NCBI RefSeq assembly: GCF_040717535.1
Contig: NZ_JBFEFI010000001.1
Span: forward strand, 682,001-746,000
Length of the DNA stretch: 64,000 nucleotides
Direction: 5' to 3'
Source: Thalassoglobus sp. JC818
GTDB lineage: Bacteria; Planctomycetota; Planctomycetia; Planctomycetales; Planctomycetaceae
The stretch's first letter is position 1. Each line of letters starts with the position of its first letter. Positions 19,519 through 28,858 of the stretch are shown in pieces. The notes under the pieces are model-generated. The model saw only the letters and a program-made list of their open reading frames with translations, ran no database searches and was not told the origin of the DNA. Position numbers and translations under genes: made by a program.

Positions 19519-20481
19519 ATGAATAAAATCATCATTGCTGGGCAAGGACACTTCCATCTTTCGAAGGCGAAACAAGCTCTCGAACAGTGGAACCATGTCG
19601 TTGTCGTTGAAGCCGAAAGCGAACAATCTCTAGCTTTGGAACTGGCCCATGCGCCAGCGACGATTCTGCTGACGACATTCTCAACACTTCGAAGTTGGCA
19701 GAAGGGACTGTTCGATCCACTGACAACTCTCTCGCCGGCAACTCTTGTTGTTGCAATACAGCCGCTGCATCACGGAAGCTTCACGGTCAAAACATTTGAC
19801 GGGGCAGCCAGTAATCGCGACTGGTCGACGTGTGACGTCCTTCGTCTCGTGCTGCACTCACTCGATCCAGAAAGCGTCTGCTGTCAATCAAAGCTTGTGA
19901 GTAACCGACGCTTTGGGTTTCTCGTCGATAGTGATCCTGTTGAAGTCACGAAGGCGACCAATCTGGTGAGAAGCATTGTGAACTTTCAGCACTCGCTAAG
20001 CGAGCAAGAACGTCTCGCACTGGAAATGGGGCTGAGTGAATCACTCACGAATGCAATTGTACATGGCAACCTTGAAGTCTCGTCTCAGCTTAAGGCTGTG
20101 GAACCGGATGCCTTTCAGAAGCTGGTCAAACTTCGCAAACAGACGAGCCCCTATTGTGACCGCAAGGTGATGGTGTGTGTCGATGTTCATCCGAAGCGTT
20201 TTCAATGTACGATCACGGATGAAGGGCAGGGCTTCTCGCTGGATGACGTCTCCAATCCACTTGCCGAGGAAAACATCTTGAAGCCATCTGGCCGCGGGCT
20301 GCTGTTGATGGAATCTTCAATGGATCAAGTCGAGTGGAACACATCTCGAAACGAAGTGACGCTCACCAAATATCTCGGGAGCGATACTCAAGCTGAGGGA
20401 AGTTCACAATCAGCGGAGAAGTCTCAATTCCAACCGACTCGCACCAGCAACTCGTTAAAAGAGAAACACGCGAACTGTTGA
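19519..20481 (+). CDS. RsbW-like ATP-binding protein (HATPase_c, anti-sigma type)
   Basis: 320 residues from the ATG at 19519; the open frame back to 19414 has no matching start signal. Residues about 150-290 carry a GHKL ATPase fold: N-box LSESLTNAIVHGN, G1 box TDEGQGF, and G2 box SGRGLLLMESSMDQV. This arrangement is that of RsbW/SpoIIAB-like serine kinases rather than two-component histidine kinases. The first 130 residues look like a degenerate receiver-type alpha/beta domain (KIIIAGQGHFHLSKAK) without a clear phospho-acceptor Asp. The C-terminal 30 residues are polar and disordered. Members usually bind and control a sigma factor or STAS antagonist. A STAS-like gene lies only 0.5 kb away, so a partner-switching role is a fair inference. 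Confidence 0.8.
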   Translation: MNKIIIAGQGHFHLSKAKQALEQWNHVVVVEAESEQSLALELAHAPATILLTTFSTLRSWQKGLFDPLTTLSPATLVVAIQPLHHGSFTVKTFDGAASNRDWSTCDVLRLVLHSLDPESVCCQSKLVSNRRFGFLVDSDPVEVTKATNLVRSIVNFQHSLSEQERLALEMGLSESLTNAIVHGNLEVSSQLKAVEPDAFQKLVKLRKQTSPYCDRKVMVCVDVHPKRFQCTITDEGQGFSLDDVSNPLAEENILKPSGRGLLLMESSMDQVEWNTSRNEVTLTKYLGSDTQAEGSSQSAEKSQFQPTRTSNSLKEKHANC

Positions 20482-20650
20482 GTCACGGCGAGGTAGTCAT
20501 TCAATCACCGGAAGGAGCGTGAACGAGTCCTGATTGCAATCTTTTATCGCAGACGATTTGACTTGCAATTGGGATGGCCGGAATGAGAACATTGGGTCGA
20601 TGAATATCGGATTCTTCGGAGAAGAGTCCTCACCCAAAATGTGATTTTTT

Positions 20651-20920
20651 ATGCGACTCCCCATCGTCTCGTTTCTACTTGGATATCTCGAAAAGCTTCG
20701 GTTTCCCTGGCTCTTCCTGATCGTTGGAGTCCTGTTTGGTGTCGACCTCGTTGTCCCGGACTTCATCCCGTTTGCCGACGAACTTCTGCTCGGAGCGATG
20801 ACCCTTCTTCTAGGAGCGTGGCGTGGGCGCAAGTCAGAACGCAAACTCGCAAAAGATCGGCAGAAGATCTCTGGGCCCGATCCTTCATCAAACAATCAAT
20901 CCGAAGACCGCGAGAGTTAG
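20651..20920 (+). CDS. DUF6116-like small membrane protein
   Basis: 89 residues. It contains the sequence LRFPWLFLIVGVLFGVDL, a short loop VPDFIPFADE, and a second hydrophobic helix LLLGAMTLLLGAW, then a highly charged tail. The pattern PDFIPFADELLLG is what I recall for DUF6116 proteins, whose function is unknown. It follows the RsbW-like gene by 170 bases on the same strand and converges on the STAS-like gene. Confidence 0.7.
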   Translation: MRLPIVSFLLGYLEKLRFPWLFLIVGVLFGVDLVVPDFIPFADELLLGAMTLLLGAWRGRKSERKLAKDRQKISGPDPSSNNQSEDRES

Positions 20921-20949
20921 CTCCCGCTCATCTTGTCTGTCCGGTGATC

Positions 20950-21342
20950 TCAACCCACTCCTTCAGCGGACTCACGAATCCAGGTCTTGGCTTCGCTGAG
21001 GTCCGAGTAGGGAAAATGTTTGATTTCCGCTGCAACGAAATGACTTGCAAGTTTTTCAGCAATGTCGGCCATTGACGAGTCCGTCACCAAGGCCACACAT
21101 CTCACCTTTCGATGGTGTTGCTTTACAAATTCGAAGTGGCTTGTAATCGCGGAAAACGAATCCCATCCGGGAAATTTTCTGACGTAGATCACCAGTCCGT
21201 TCAACATCCCATGCTGCTCGATGACAGGGTCAATCTCTCTCGCTGCAGTTTGGAAATCGCTGGCATCGAGTGCGCCATCGGGAGTCAGAATCGCAATTAA
21301 GTCATCATGATCGACTTCAACGTTTAGCATGAGAACTCCCAT
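20950..21342 (-). CDS. SpoIIAA-like STAS domain protein
   Basis: 130 residues, or 126 from the alternative ATG at 21330. It shows the pattern of the SpoIIAA-like family (pfam11964 type): a first strand LIAILTPDGALDASDF, a middle FPGWDSFSAITSHF with the typical F-x-GW, then VRCVALVTDS and a final SDLSEAKTWI. The family often binds lipids or partner proteins; a conserved phospho-serine of true SpoIIAA is not evident. It lies about 60 bases downstream of thiC on the same strand and could be cotranscribed, though no functional link is known. A related protein starts at 63659. Confidence 0.82.
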   Translation of the reverse strand: MGVLMLNVEVDHDDLIAILTPDGALDASDFQTAAREIDPVIEQHGMLNGLVIYVRKFPGWDSFSAITSHFEFVKQHHRKVRCVALVTDSSMADIAEKLASHFVAAEIKHFPYSDLSEAKTWIRESAEGVG

Positions 21343-21402
21343 CCGCTACAGATTACAGATTGGATTGTCGCCTGAGAGAGCAGCATGGTAACTGATTTGT
21401 CG

Positions 21403-23223
21403 TTATTCGACTTTGAGCTCGACGATCTCTGCGTTCTGGATTTGCTGGGCAGTAACGGAATCGGTGTAGTCGCTGTGGCACGACGCTTTTCCATCGGTCG
21501 CGCCGACGGCTTTCTTTGTCTTCGATGCCAGCTTGTGAATTTCGTCTGGCGAGAGCACGCCCCGTTTTTCGAGGATCTCTTTTTGTTCTTCACTCAAAGC
21601 TTCAGAAACTTTGGCTCGATCCCATTTGTAGATCTCGTCCTTACCTGAGGCGAACTCCACGATTTCCTTGCTGATACGAACACTGCACCAATCGTGTCCG
21701 CACATTGCGCAGAAGTCGGTATCGACATCGAGATCTTCGTCGTGATAGGCACGAGCTGTGTCCGGGTCGAAACTAAGTTCGAAGTGCTTCTCCCAGTTAA
21801 GAGCTGCTCGGGCTTTCGTGAGTTCATCGTCGCGGTCCCGCGTCCCCGGAATTCCAAGTGCAACGTCGGCGCTGTGAGCAGCGATTTTGTAGGCGATACA
21901 ACCCTGTTTGACATCGTCCTTTTTGGGAAGCCCGAGATGCTCTTTGGGAGTCACGTAACAGAGCATACTGGCGCCGTGGTAAGCAGCAGAAGTCGCACCG
22001 ATGCAGCTTGTGATGTGGTCGTAACCCGGGAAAATGTCAGTCACGAGCGGTCCAAGTACATAGAACGGAGCACCGTGGCAGAGCTGTCGTTCGAGCTTCA
22101 TGTTGTATTCGATCTGATCGAAGGGAACATGCCCCGGCCCTTCGATCATCACCTGCACGCCTTTTCGCCAGGCACGTTCAGTCAATTCGCCCAGCGTTGA
22201 AAGTTCGGCGAGTTGTGCGTGGTCGGTTGCATCCGAAAGTCCACCCGGACGAAGCCCATCGCCGATCGAAAATGTGACATCGTATTCTCGCATCACATCG
22301 CAGATTTGCTCCCAACCGGTATACATCGGGTTTTGCTCGCCGTGGTCGATCATCCATTTGGCAAGCAGTGAACCGCCACGAGAGACGATTCCGATCAAAC
22401 GATCTTTCACGTACTGAAGATGTTCCTGCAGAACTCCAGCATGGATGGTGAAGTAGTCAACGCCTTGGGCTGCCTGATGGCGAAGCGAGTCGAGAATGAT
22501 GTCCATGTTGAGATCGTAGAGTTTTCGCCCGATGATCATCGAATAGATCGGGACAGTCCCGATGGGAACTCGTGAGTTCTCAATAATTGCCTGTCGACAT
22601 TCGTCGAGGTCCCCCCCAGTGGAGAGGTCCATAACGGTGTCCGCTCCCCACTTCTCAGCCCACTTCAGTTTCTCCACTTCTTCATGAGTCCCCGACGAGA
22701 CCGGCGAGGCTCCCATGTTCGCATTCACTTTGGTCTTCGAAGCACGACCGATGCACATGGGGTCAAGTTGATGCTCAAGATGCACTCGGTTGGCTGGAAT
22801 GACCATTCGCCCGGAAGCAACTTCGTCTCGCACCTGTTCAGCTGTCAGGTGAGGTTCACGTTCGGCGACTCGCTTCATCTCCGGAGTCACAATTCCGAGT
22901 CGAGCGGACTCAAGTTGTGTGATCGGCTGAAAGTCGGCAGGGAAGGTGACTTTGCGGAATGTTTCGTCGGATTGACGGAAAACAATCTCTCCTGGAATCG
23001 ATGAGCTTGCCTGGCCAACAATCTCGGTTGTCCAACCATCTGGCAGGAAGTCCCAGGCGGTCTTCGATGATGGCTCCGGCATGCCCGGAGTATCGGGCGA
23101 AGCGAATGTCCAGCGTCCTTCAACTCCGGGAGCGATGTGAGACTTTTTCGCGAAACTTCCGGGAGTGGTTCCGGCAGCTGTGGATGATGGATTGTTTCCA
23201 AGATTTGGCAATTTATATGACAT
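21403..23223 (-). CDS. thiC: Phosphomethylpyrimidine synthase ThiC
   Basis: 606 residues from the ATG at 23223, which follows AAGGATG; the open frame continues to 23403 but the extension is not ThiC-like. ThiC converts aminoimidazole ribotide to HMP phosphate in thiamine synthesis using radical SAM chemistry. The sequence contains [34 protein letters not shown] and EGPGHVP, all conserved in ThiC. The C-terminal cluster motif CxxCxxxxC is present as CAMCGHDWC. The length is normal for the family. I looked for a TPP riboswitch in the 5' region and found none, so regulation is not visible. The upstream neighbour at 23367 is divergent, leaving a short shared promoter region. Confidence 0.98.
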   Translation of the reverse strand: MSYKLPNLGNNPSSTAAGTTPGSFAKKSHIAPGVEGRWTFASPDTPGMPEPSSKTAWDFLPDGWTTEIVGQASSSIPGEIVFRQSDETFRKVTFPADFQPITQLESARLGIVTPEMKRVAEREPHLTAEQVRDEVASGRMVIPANRVHLEHQLDPMCIGRASKTKVNANMGASPVSSGTHEEVEKLKWAEKWGADTVMDLSTGGDLDECRQAIIENSRVPIGTVPIYSMIIGRKLYDLNMDIILDSLRHQAAQGVDYFTIHAGVLQEHLQYVKDRLIGIVSRGGSLLAKWMIDHGEQNPMYTGWEQICDVMREYDVTFSIGDGLRPGGLSDATDHAQLAELSTLGELTERAWRKGVQVMIEGPGHVPFDQIEYNMKLERQLCHGAPFYVLGPLVTDIFPGYDHITSCIGATSAAYHGASMLCYVTPKEHLGLPKKDDVKQGCIAYKIAAHSADVALGIPGTRDRDDELTKARAALNWEKHFELSFDPDTARAYHDEDLDVDTDFCAMCGHDWCSVRISKEIVEFASGKDEIYKWDRAKVSEALSEEQKEILEKRGVLSPDEIHKLASKTKKAVGATDGKASCHSDYTDSVTAQQIQNAEIVELKVE

Positions 23224-23366
23224 TTCGTCATCCTTTCCGTGGAGGACGCCGTAATTGAAAGGCAAAGCATTTTCGGCGACTGATGAAGCACACTCAACAA
23301 CTATCGTAGCTGTGTCGGTTTGTGTCGTCCATGCGTTGAAGAGGGAAACCGATGGGATGTCCAGAG

Positions 23367-23777
23367 ATGCGAGCTTGCAATCGGCGATATTTGATTTGGA
23401 CATTGGGAGGGATGCTGGCTGCCTCTAGTTGCTGCCCTGAGCCAAAACGGATTGAGTACTTCGACCTGGCTGCCTTGGAAATTCTAGATTTTGACGCCGT
23501 TGATCCGCTGATCTGGAAATTTCTCGAACAGGCACTCCGGCACGAAACGATTGGAAAACCAGTTACCGAGTTCGAAGAAATGCTCGCTCAGGCAGATTTT
23601 GTTCACGATTACACAGAGTCACGACGGAGAGGTTACCAGTTCGTCCTGCCATTGACCTCAGAACAACGCGAAAACAATGAGGCCGGTGGAATCATGCGAG
23701 CTGTGCAGCTCACCGTTCGAGTCGATGTCGACGAGAAGAAAGTGGACGCGGTGGCGGTAGTGCGACTTAGTCTTTGA
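23367..23777 (+). CDS. Small lipoprotein candidate, unknown function
   Basis: 136 residues from the ATG at 23367 (an ATG at 23352 in the same frame is possible). The N-terminus has RR then a short hydrophobic stretch [14 protein letters not shown], a possible lipobox with a Cys acceptor (A-S-S-C). The remainder is soluble and acidic and I recognise no domain; a middle region [20 protein letters not shown] looks helical. It is divergent from thiC and precedes guaA by about 130 bases. Codon use looks normal for the window and the frame is intact. Function unknown. Confidence 0.6.
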   Translation: MRACNRRYLIWTLGGMLAASSCCPEPKRIEYFDLAALEILDFDAVDPLIWKFLEQALRHETIGKPVTEFEEMLAQADFVHDYTESRRRGYQFVLPLTSEQRENNEAGGIMRAVQLTVRVDVDEKKVDAVAVVRLSL

Positions 23778-23804
23778 GGGGTGAAACCGCACTCGAATCC
23801 GGTG

Positions 23805-23832
23805 TTGCGTGGGGGACTTGACAAGCTACAAT
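23805..23832 (+). promoter_or_regulatory. Possible promoter for guaA
   Basis: TACAAT at 23827-23832 matches five of six bases of the sigma-70 -10 element, with a weak -35 TTGCGT at 23805-23810 and a 16-base spacer. Transcription would start near 23839, just before the leader hairpin. A TTGACA at 23818 has no partner at normal spacing. Confidence 0.4.
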
Positions 23833-23854
23833 GCCCGATTCCCCATTTTTTCGA

Positions 23855-23889
23855 GCCGCAAGCTGAGCGAGCACTTTGCGGCCTTTTTT
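23855..23889 (+). terminator. Terminator-like hairpin in the guaA leader
   Basis: GCCGCAA at 23855-23861 pairs with TTGCGGC at 23876-23882, followed by six T bases at 23884-23889. This is a Rho-independent terminator shape. It either ends the upstream small gene or acts as an attenuator of guaA, whose ATG begins 18 bases further on. Confidence 0.6.
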
Positions 23890-23907
23890 ATTTGATGTGT
23901 GGCCTCG

Positions 23908-25500
23908 ATGAATTCACCTTCGCATTCCACTCCATCTCCTGAAACCAGTGCCGGAGATATTCAGCAGGAAACCGTTCTCGTCTTAGACTTCGGTTCTCAA
24001 ACTGCGCAGTTGATTGCACGTCGTGTGAGAGACCAGCAAGTCTTTTGCCAGCTGGTTCGTCATGACCTTTCCGCGGAACGCATCAAAGAACTCGCTCCCA
24101 AAGGTCTGATTCTCTCGGGCGGACCGGCCAGCGTATATGCCGAGAACGCTCCGCAGGTCGATCCTGAGATCTTCAATCTGGGAATCCCTGTCCTAGGAAT
24201 CTGCTACGGAATGCAGGCGGAATGTCGGGCGATGGGCTGTGAGGTGAAGCCAAGCAAGTCTCGGGAATTTGGTCACACCGAGATGAACTGTGACGCCGAA
24301 GACCCGCTATTCCGCGGCCTCCCCAAAAACTTCACCGTATGGATGAGTCACGGGGATCGAGTCGAAAATCTCGACGAGAGCTTCGTTGTTCTTGCTGAAA
24401 CAGACGACTGCCCCAATGCAGCGATCAAGCACAAAGACCGTCCGATTTACGGATTGCAGTTTCATCCGGAAGTGACGCACACCCAACATGGTGAGCACCT
24501 GCTCGGCAACTTCATTCGCAACATTTGCGGTTGTGAAGGTTCGTGGAAAATCTCTTCCTTCATCGAGCAGGAAATTGAATCGATTCGAGAGCGTGTGGGC
24601 AAATCGAGAGTCATCTGCGGTCTGTCCGGAGGTGTCGATTCATCGGTGACAGCTGCCTTGTTGTACAAAGCACTCGGGGCACAACTGACCTGTATTTTCG
24701 TCGACAATGGGCTTCTGCGAAAAGGAGAGCGTGAACAGGTCGAATACGAATTCGGTGAACACTTTAAAACCGACCTGCACGTCGTTGACGCTCGGGACAG
24801 GTTCCTGCAAGCACTCGCTGGAGTGACCGATCCTCAGCAGAAACGAAAAATTATCGGGAAGACGTTTATCGACGTTTTCAAAGACGAATCAGCCAGCATC
24901 GAAGATGCCCGTTTTCTGGCACAGGGAACCCTGTATCCCGATGTGATTGAATCAGGTGCAAATCCAGACGGCCCAGCTGCGACGATTAAGTATCACCACA
25001 ACGTCGGTGGTCTGCCTGAACAGCTTGGCTTCGAACTCATTGAACCGATGCGGATGCTCTTCAAAGACGAAGTCCGCCTGATGGGTCACGAGTTGGGCTT
25101 GCCTGAGAAACTGATCTGGCGACATCCGTTCCCAGGTCCCGGTCTCGCAGTGCGATGTCTCGGGGAAATCACCCAGGAACGGCTGGAGACCCTGCGTGAA
25201 GCGGACGCGGTGTTGATCGAAGAGCTCTACGATTCCGACTACTACCACAAAGTCCAACAGGCCTTTGCAGTGCTCTTGCCATTGCAGACAGTCGGTGTGA
25301 TGGGCGATGCACGCACCTACGAAGATGTCATCGCTATTCGATCGGTCGACACCGACAACTTCATGACCGCAGACTGGTCGAGGTTGCCGTACGATCTTCT
25401 GCAACGAGTCTCAACGCGAATCATCAACAGCGTGAGAGGTGTCAACCGGGTGGTTTACGACATCAGCTCCAAGCCTCCAAGCACAATCGAGTGGGAATAG
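23908..25500 (+). CDS. guaA: GMP synthase (glutamine-hydrolysing)
   Basis: 530 residues from the ATG at 23908; a GTG at 23899 in the same frame is an alternative. It aminates XMP to GMP with glutamine and ATP, the last step of guanine nucleotide synthesis. The N-terminal class I glutamine amidotransferase shows the nucleophile in GICYGMQ (Cys99) and the histidine-glutamate pair in FHPEVTHT. The ATP-pyrophosphatase P-loop is [10 protein letters not shown]. The C-terminal dimerisation domain ends with the characteristic [11 protein letters not shown]. Length is normal. A terminator-like hairpin just upstream may control it. Confidence 0.98.
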   Translation: MNSPSHSTPSPETSAGDIQQETVLVLDFGSQTAQLIARRVRDQQVFCQLVRHDLSAERIKELAPKGLILSGGPASVYAENAPQVDPEIFNLGIPVLGICYGMQAECRAMGCEVKPSKSREFGHTEMNCDAEDPLFRGLPKNFTVWMSHGDRVENLDESFVVLAETDDCPNAAIKHKDRPIYGLQFHPEVTHTQHGEHLLGNFIRNICGCEGSWKISSFIEQEIESIRERVGKSRVICGLSGGVDSSVTAALLYKALGAQLTCIFVDNGLLRKGEREQVEYEFGEHFKTDLHVVDARDRFLQALAGVTDPQQKRKIIGKTFIDVFKDESASIEDARFLAQGTLYPDVIESGANPDGPAATIKYHHNVGGLPEQLGFELIEPMRMLFKDEVRLMGHELGLPEKLIWRHPFPGPGLAVRCLGEITQERLETLREADAVLIEELYDSDYYHKVQQAFAVLLPLQTVGVMGDARTYEDVIAIRSVDTDNFMTADWSRLPYDLLQRVSTRIINSVRGVNRVVYDISSKPPSTIEWE

Positions 25501-25710
25501 CTCTCGTAATCTCAAATGCTCCTTCTTCGAGAGATACTTGCTGCTCGGCAAGAAAATCGAAGTCGTGCGAGTAAATCGCTGTCAGCGAATCCATTTGAGT
25601 CCGTTGTTTTGTACGTTTCCGTTTGAACTTAACTCGCTATTCATACTCGCCAGTCTCACCGAAACTATCTTCTTCGCTACAGTGGCAGATAGTTCCTGGG
25701 GAGACTGCTC

Positions 25711-27654
25711 GTGGCCAGCACCGTAGCAATCGTTGGTTTCTTACTCGCGGCTTATTCGATTGTCGCTAACGATGCGATTCAAACACTTGGGACGTTCTTA
25801 AGTTCCAACTCCAAACGCCCCTGGTGGATTTTGTGGGCGTTTGCCTGCACGGTTCTCCTGTTCGTTTTCGTATATGGCTGGATCGTCAACGACGGTGATG
25901 TTTCCTTCGGTCGTTTGTCCAAATTCCCGGAACCAACGGGCGGGTTAACGTGGCTGCACGCGATTCCTCCGTTGGTGATTCTGTTGCTGACTCGTTTCGG
26001 AATCCCGGTAAGCACAACGTTTCTTGTTCTCGCTGTCTTTGCTCCGACGAACATGGGAGCGATGCTGACGAAATCGCTGGTCGGGTATGTGCTTTCGTTT
26101 CTGGTTGGCATCGGTGTCTACACGCTGATCTCGAAGTCTTTCGAAAAGCAAATGATCGATTCGTGTGACAAACCTCCAAGCTCGCGCTGGATTCTTCTTC
26201 AATGGACGTCCACGGCGTTCCTGTGGAGCCAGTGGTTGATGCACGATCTCGCGAACATTTTCGTCTACCTTCCAAGACATCTGAATTCGGCGTACTTCTT
26301 CTTCGCCACGATTGTCATGCTCTTTCTGCACGCGATCATCTTCTCACGTCGCGGAGGGGAGATTCAGCACATCGTCACAACGAAGACCAACACCCAGGAT
26401 ATTCGTTCCGCGACGATTATCGACTTTATCTATGGACTGATCCTGTTGTACTTCAAGGAGTACAGCAACATGCCGATGAGCACGACCTGGGTGTTCTTGG
26501 GTCTCCTAGCTGGCCGCGAAGTTGCGATGTCACTGCTGTTGAGATGCCGTCCGCTGAAAGAGGCATCCGGCATCGTCTTCAGCGACGCTGGTAAAGCGAT
26601 GACCGGTTTGATCGTCAGCGTCGTGCTCGCTTTCGGGATGCCGGTTTTACTCGCCACCTTCGGGACAACCTCTGCTGACGCGACTTCAACTTCTAATCAA
26701 CCCGAACCGTTGACGAAGGACTCAATCGCGATTCTTCCTCCCTACGAAACCGAAGCGGGTGTCACAGGTCTTGTCCGCTGTGCTGGGTCCGACACTTTGC
26801 GAATCGTCTTCGAGAGAGTTCAAAGTGAACTCGCCGAGGTCCAACCGGGGCTCGAACTGGCAATTGAATCTGCTGGAACTGAAACCGCTCCAGGAGCATT
26901 GATCTCTGGTAAATGCGAATTGGCCCTGATGAGCCGCCGAATGACTTCCGCTGAGAGACTGGCGTTTCGGAACGAGTTCTCTGAAAACCCGGTCGAGTAT
27001 CGGATTGGCCTCGACGCTCTGGCTGTTTTTGTCAATCAGTCGAATCCCATCGAAGGACTCACTCTCGCGCAGATTCGGGACATCTACGGGACAGAATCTG
27101 AGAGTTGGGGAGACTATGTCTTGCCGCCATTCCCCAACAAACCGATCGTGACTTACGGACGAAATGAAAACTCCGGGACACGGACGTTCTTTCACGATGT
27201 CGTCATGCAGCGTGAATCGTTCCGCTCGGATCTGATTGATGACGAAGATTCTGCTGCGGTCGTCGACGCAGTCGGAAGAGACGAGTTCGGGATCGGATTC
27301 TGCGGAATGGGATACCGGATTCCAGCCGTCAAGTCGATCGCCATTGCTCCTCATGAAGACGGCCAATACTTGAACTACTTTGTCGACGATTACAAAGACT
27401 CGCCGGACCTCGCCAAGCGTTTTAAGAATGTCTACACCGGCGAATACCCACTCTCGCGAATGCTGTTCGTATACGCACGCAAGCCCGCCGGTGAAACGTT
27501 GCCGCCGCCTGTGAACGCGGTCATGAAGTTCATCCTCTCGCAGCAAGGACAGCATGCGGTCCTCGACTCAGGCTTTGTGCCTCTGACCGATGAACTACTC
27601 AACCGACAACTGCGAAAACTCTCCGCAGAATATGTCCCGGAGTGGTACGAGTAG
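25711..27654 (+). CDS. PiT-like phosphate permease fused to a PstS-like binding domain
   Basis: 647 residues, starting at GTG after GGGGAG with seven bases spacing. Residues 1-320 contain about nine membrane segments and the two PiT-type repeats: VANDAIQTLGTF with PVSTTFL in the first half, and PMSTTWVF with AGRE in the second. The usual His after STT is replaced. Residues about 345-640 are a PstS-like periplasmic phosphate-binding domain (VRCAGSDTLR, NENSGTRTFF, EFGIGFCGMGY). Normally these belong to different transport systems, so this is a gene fusion. I infer inorganic phosphate uptake, with the binding domain facing outward. The next gene encodes polyphosphate kinase 2, which fits a phosphate storage role. 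Confidence 0.8.
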   Translation: MASTVAIVGFLLAAYSIVANDAIQTLGTFLSSNSKRPWWILWAFACTVLLFVFVYGWIVNDGDVSFGRLSKFPEPTGGLTWLHAIPPLVILLLTRFGIPVSTTFLVLAVFAPTNMGAMLTKSLVGYVLSFLVGIGVYTLISKSFEKQMIDSCDKPPSSRWILLQWTSTAFLWSQWLMHDLANIFVYLPRHLNSAYFFFATIVMLFLHAIIFSRRGGEIQHIVTTKTNTQDIRSATIIDFIYGLILLYFKEYSNMPMSTTWVFLGLLAGREVAMSLLLRCRPLKEASGIVFSDAGKAMTGLIVSVVLAFGMPVLLATFGTTSADATSTSNQPEPLTKDSIAILPPYETEAGVTGLVRCAGSDTLRIVFERVQSELAEVQPGLELAIESAGTETAPGALISGKCELALMSRRMTSAERLAFRNEFSENPVEYRIGLDALAVFVNQSNPIEGLTLAQIRDIYGTESESWGDYVLPPFPNKPIVTYGRNENSGTRTFFHDVVMQRESFRSDLIDDEDSAAVVDAVGRDEFGIGFCGMGYRIPAVKSIAIAPHEDGQYLNYFVDDYKDSPDLAKRFKNVYTGEYPLSRMLFVYARKPAGETLPPPVNAVMKFILSQQGQHAVLDSGFVPLTDELLNRQLRKLSAEYVPEWYE

Positions 27655-27862
27655 AACATTTTGGGAGTCGAATTGGTTCTTGTGCATGAACGGTGAGGAA
27701 GGAGATCACAAGTTCTAACACTGTTCGCGTGGCAATTCGAAGAGACGACTTTCGGATGGATTAGTGACTACTTCCAATAGCAGTCACGGCGAACTCGCAT
27801 GAACAAACGCGTAGCCTTGGAACTGTAACGTGCTCGAGCCCCTTCAACGAAACGGAAAGACC

Positions 27863-28777
27863 ATGTCTGAAGAGAATCAACAATCCGACATCGACCGAAC
27901 TCGTGAAGAAATCCTCGACTCCCTCGACGAAGAGTTTGAGGCCGAACTGGGCGATGCACTGGCTGGATTCGATGGTCCGCTCGGCAGCCATGATCAAGAG
28001 GGACGCATTCCGAGAAAGGTTTACTTTCGTGAGCTTCTACGCTTGCAGCGGGAACTCATCAAATTGCAGGACTGGGTCGTCGAGCACAAGATTAAGATCG
28101 CAGTCCTGTTTGAAGGTCGTGATGCTGCCGGAAAAGGGGGAGCGATCAAACGCATCACCCAGCGACTGAATCCACGCGTTTGCCACGTTGTCGCATTGCC
28201 CGCTCCGACGGAGCGTGAACAGAGTCAATGGTACTTCCAGCGATACGTCCAACACTTGCCGGCTGGTGGCGAAATCGTGATCTTCGACCGCAGTTGGTAC
28301 AACCGGGCCGGGGTTGAGCGGGTCATGAACTTCTGCACCGAAGAACAATGCGAAGAGTTCTTTCAAACGGTTCCAGAATTCGAACGCATGCTGGTGAGGT
28401 CCGGAATCCACCTCCTCAAGTATTGGTTCTCGATCAGTGACCAGGAACAAAAATTCCGTTTCCAATGCCGGATTGACGATCCGCTGAAGCAGTGGAAATT
28501 GAGTCCGATGGATCTGGAATCACGCCGCCGCTGGGAACAATACACTCTCGCCAAAGAAGAAATGATCGAACGAACCAACATTCCCGAAGCTCCGTGGTGG
28601 ATCGTCGAAGCAGACGAAAAGAAACGAGCACGCCTGAACTGTATCCACCACTTGCTTCAACAGTTTCCCTACAGCGAAGTTACACACGATCGGATCACTC
28701 TTCCTCCACGGCAACACGACGAAAGCTACCAGCGATCCCCAATGCCGCCCGAAACAATCGTCCCTGCAGTATATTGA
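27863..28777 (+). CDS. ppk2: Polyphosphate kinase 2
   Basis: 304 residues from the ATG at 27863; the frame is open to 27830, but the in-frame ATG at 27863 fits the family start. PPK2 uses polyphosphate to phosphorylate nucleoside diphosphates or monophosphates, or runs the reverse reaction. Walker A is GRDAAGKGG (residues about 85-93). The second signature FDRSWYNRAGVERV starts at residue 141, and the lid region contains KYWFSISDQEQ. Order of motifs and length match class I PPK2. The gene lies about 210 bases after the PiT-PstS gene on the same strand, suggesting linked phosphate storage. Confidence 0.94.
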   Translation: MSEENQQSDIDRTREEILDSLDEEFEAELGDALAGFDGPLGSHDQEGRIPRKVYFRELLRLQRELIKLQDWVVEHKIKIAVLFEGRDAAGKGGAIKRITQRLNPRVCHVVALPAPTEREQSQWYFQRYVQHLPAGGEIVIFDRSWYNRAGVERVMNFCTEEQCEEFFQTVPEFERMLVRSGIHLLKYWFSISDQEQKFRFQCRIDDPLKQWKLSPMDLESRRRWEQYTLAKEEMIERTNIPEAPWWIVEADEKKRARLNCIHHLLQQFPYSEVTHDRITLPPRQHDESYQRSPMPPETIVPAVY

Positions 28778-28858
28778 AGCTGGATGTGCTTTCACTGACG
28801 CTTGAAAACTCTTCAGTCGAATCTGAGAACTGACCCAGACGGTCATTTCCAACAAAGA

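Noticed and set aside
23224..23351. Possible TPP riboswitch upstream of thiC
   Set aside because: I looked for the conserved CUGAGA and ACCUGAU elements on the minus strand and found neither.
25560..25640. Pho-box-like CTGTCA upstream of the PiT-PstS gene
   Set aside because: Only one half-site with no proper second repeat at the usual spacing.
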